Shown here piece by piece: positions 6,380-6,422 of a stretch of DNA of 6,422 nt. The translations under genes were made by a program, and so were the position numbers. The DNA is from Thiotrichaceae bacterium (GTDB lineage Bacteria > Pseudomonadota > Gammaproteobacteria > Thiotrichales > Thiotrichaceae), in assembly GCA_026992705.1 (NCBI GenBank), contig JALWYT010000142.1, forward strand, positions 1 through 6,422. The letters run 5' to 3'. Every line of letters begins with the position of its first letter. Position 1 is the stretch's first letter. The notes under the pieces were generated by a model. The model was not told the origin of the DNA. It worked only from the letters and a program-made list of their open reading frames with translations, and searched no databases.

Positions 6380-6422
6380 TGTATTATTATCATCTGATTT
6401 GGTTTCGCATACAATATGACAT

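Noticed and set aside
1..6422. Defence island, mobile element, CRISPR array or prophage signal
   Set aside because: All six genes belong to chromosomal families. No transposase, integrase, repeat array, tRNA or attachment-site-like duplication is visible.

Overview
The window reads as an ordinary chromosomal segment from a low- to mid-GC gammaproteobacterium. Three things point there: the closest family matches I recall (PBP1b, YoaA and TsaB of the E. coli type), the yoaA-tsaB adjacency also seen in enterics, and a TPR lipoprotein directly behind mrcB as in pseudomonads. I cannot name a genus. There are six protein-coding genes, no RNA genes, no CRISPR array, no insertion sequence, and no gene-free stretch longer than about 135 bases.

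Layout. Bases 1-1727 (+) hold the 3' two thirds of mrcB (bifunctional penicillin-binding protein 1b); its N-terminal part lies before the window. A 121-base gap follows. Then comes a compact three-gene run on the + strand: a small TPR lipoprotein resembling LpoP (1849-2475), the iron-sulfur DNA helicase yoaA (2487-4430, 11 bases later), and tsaB for tRNA t6A synthesis (4427-5116, overlapping the yoaA stop codon). After a 134-base AT-rich gap, which has a candidate promoter and a short inverted repeat, lies a DUF4956-type membrane protein (5251-5946, +). A hemerythrin-like protein (5933-6379, -) meets it tail to tail with a 14-base overlap.

How the genes fit together. PBP1b polymerises and cross-links peptidoglycan in the periplasm, and the adjacent lipoprotein is a plausible outer-membrane activator of it, as LpoP is for PBP1b in Pseudomonas. 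The lipoprotein, YoaA and TsaB look like one transcription unit by spacing, though their jobs (cell wall, DNA repair, tRNA modification) are unrelated. The DUF4956 protein and the hemerythrin have separate controls and no obvious functional tie to the rest.

I did not find a convincing new multi-gene system. The points most worth following are the mrcB/LpoP-like pair and the DUF4956 protein, whose function is not known and whose usual VTC/CotH-type partners are absent from this window.
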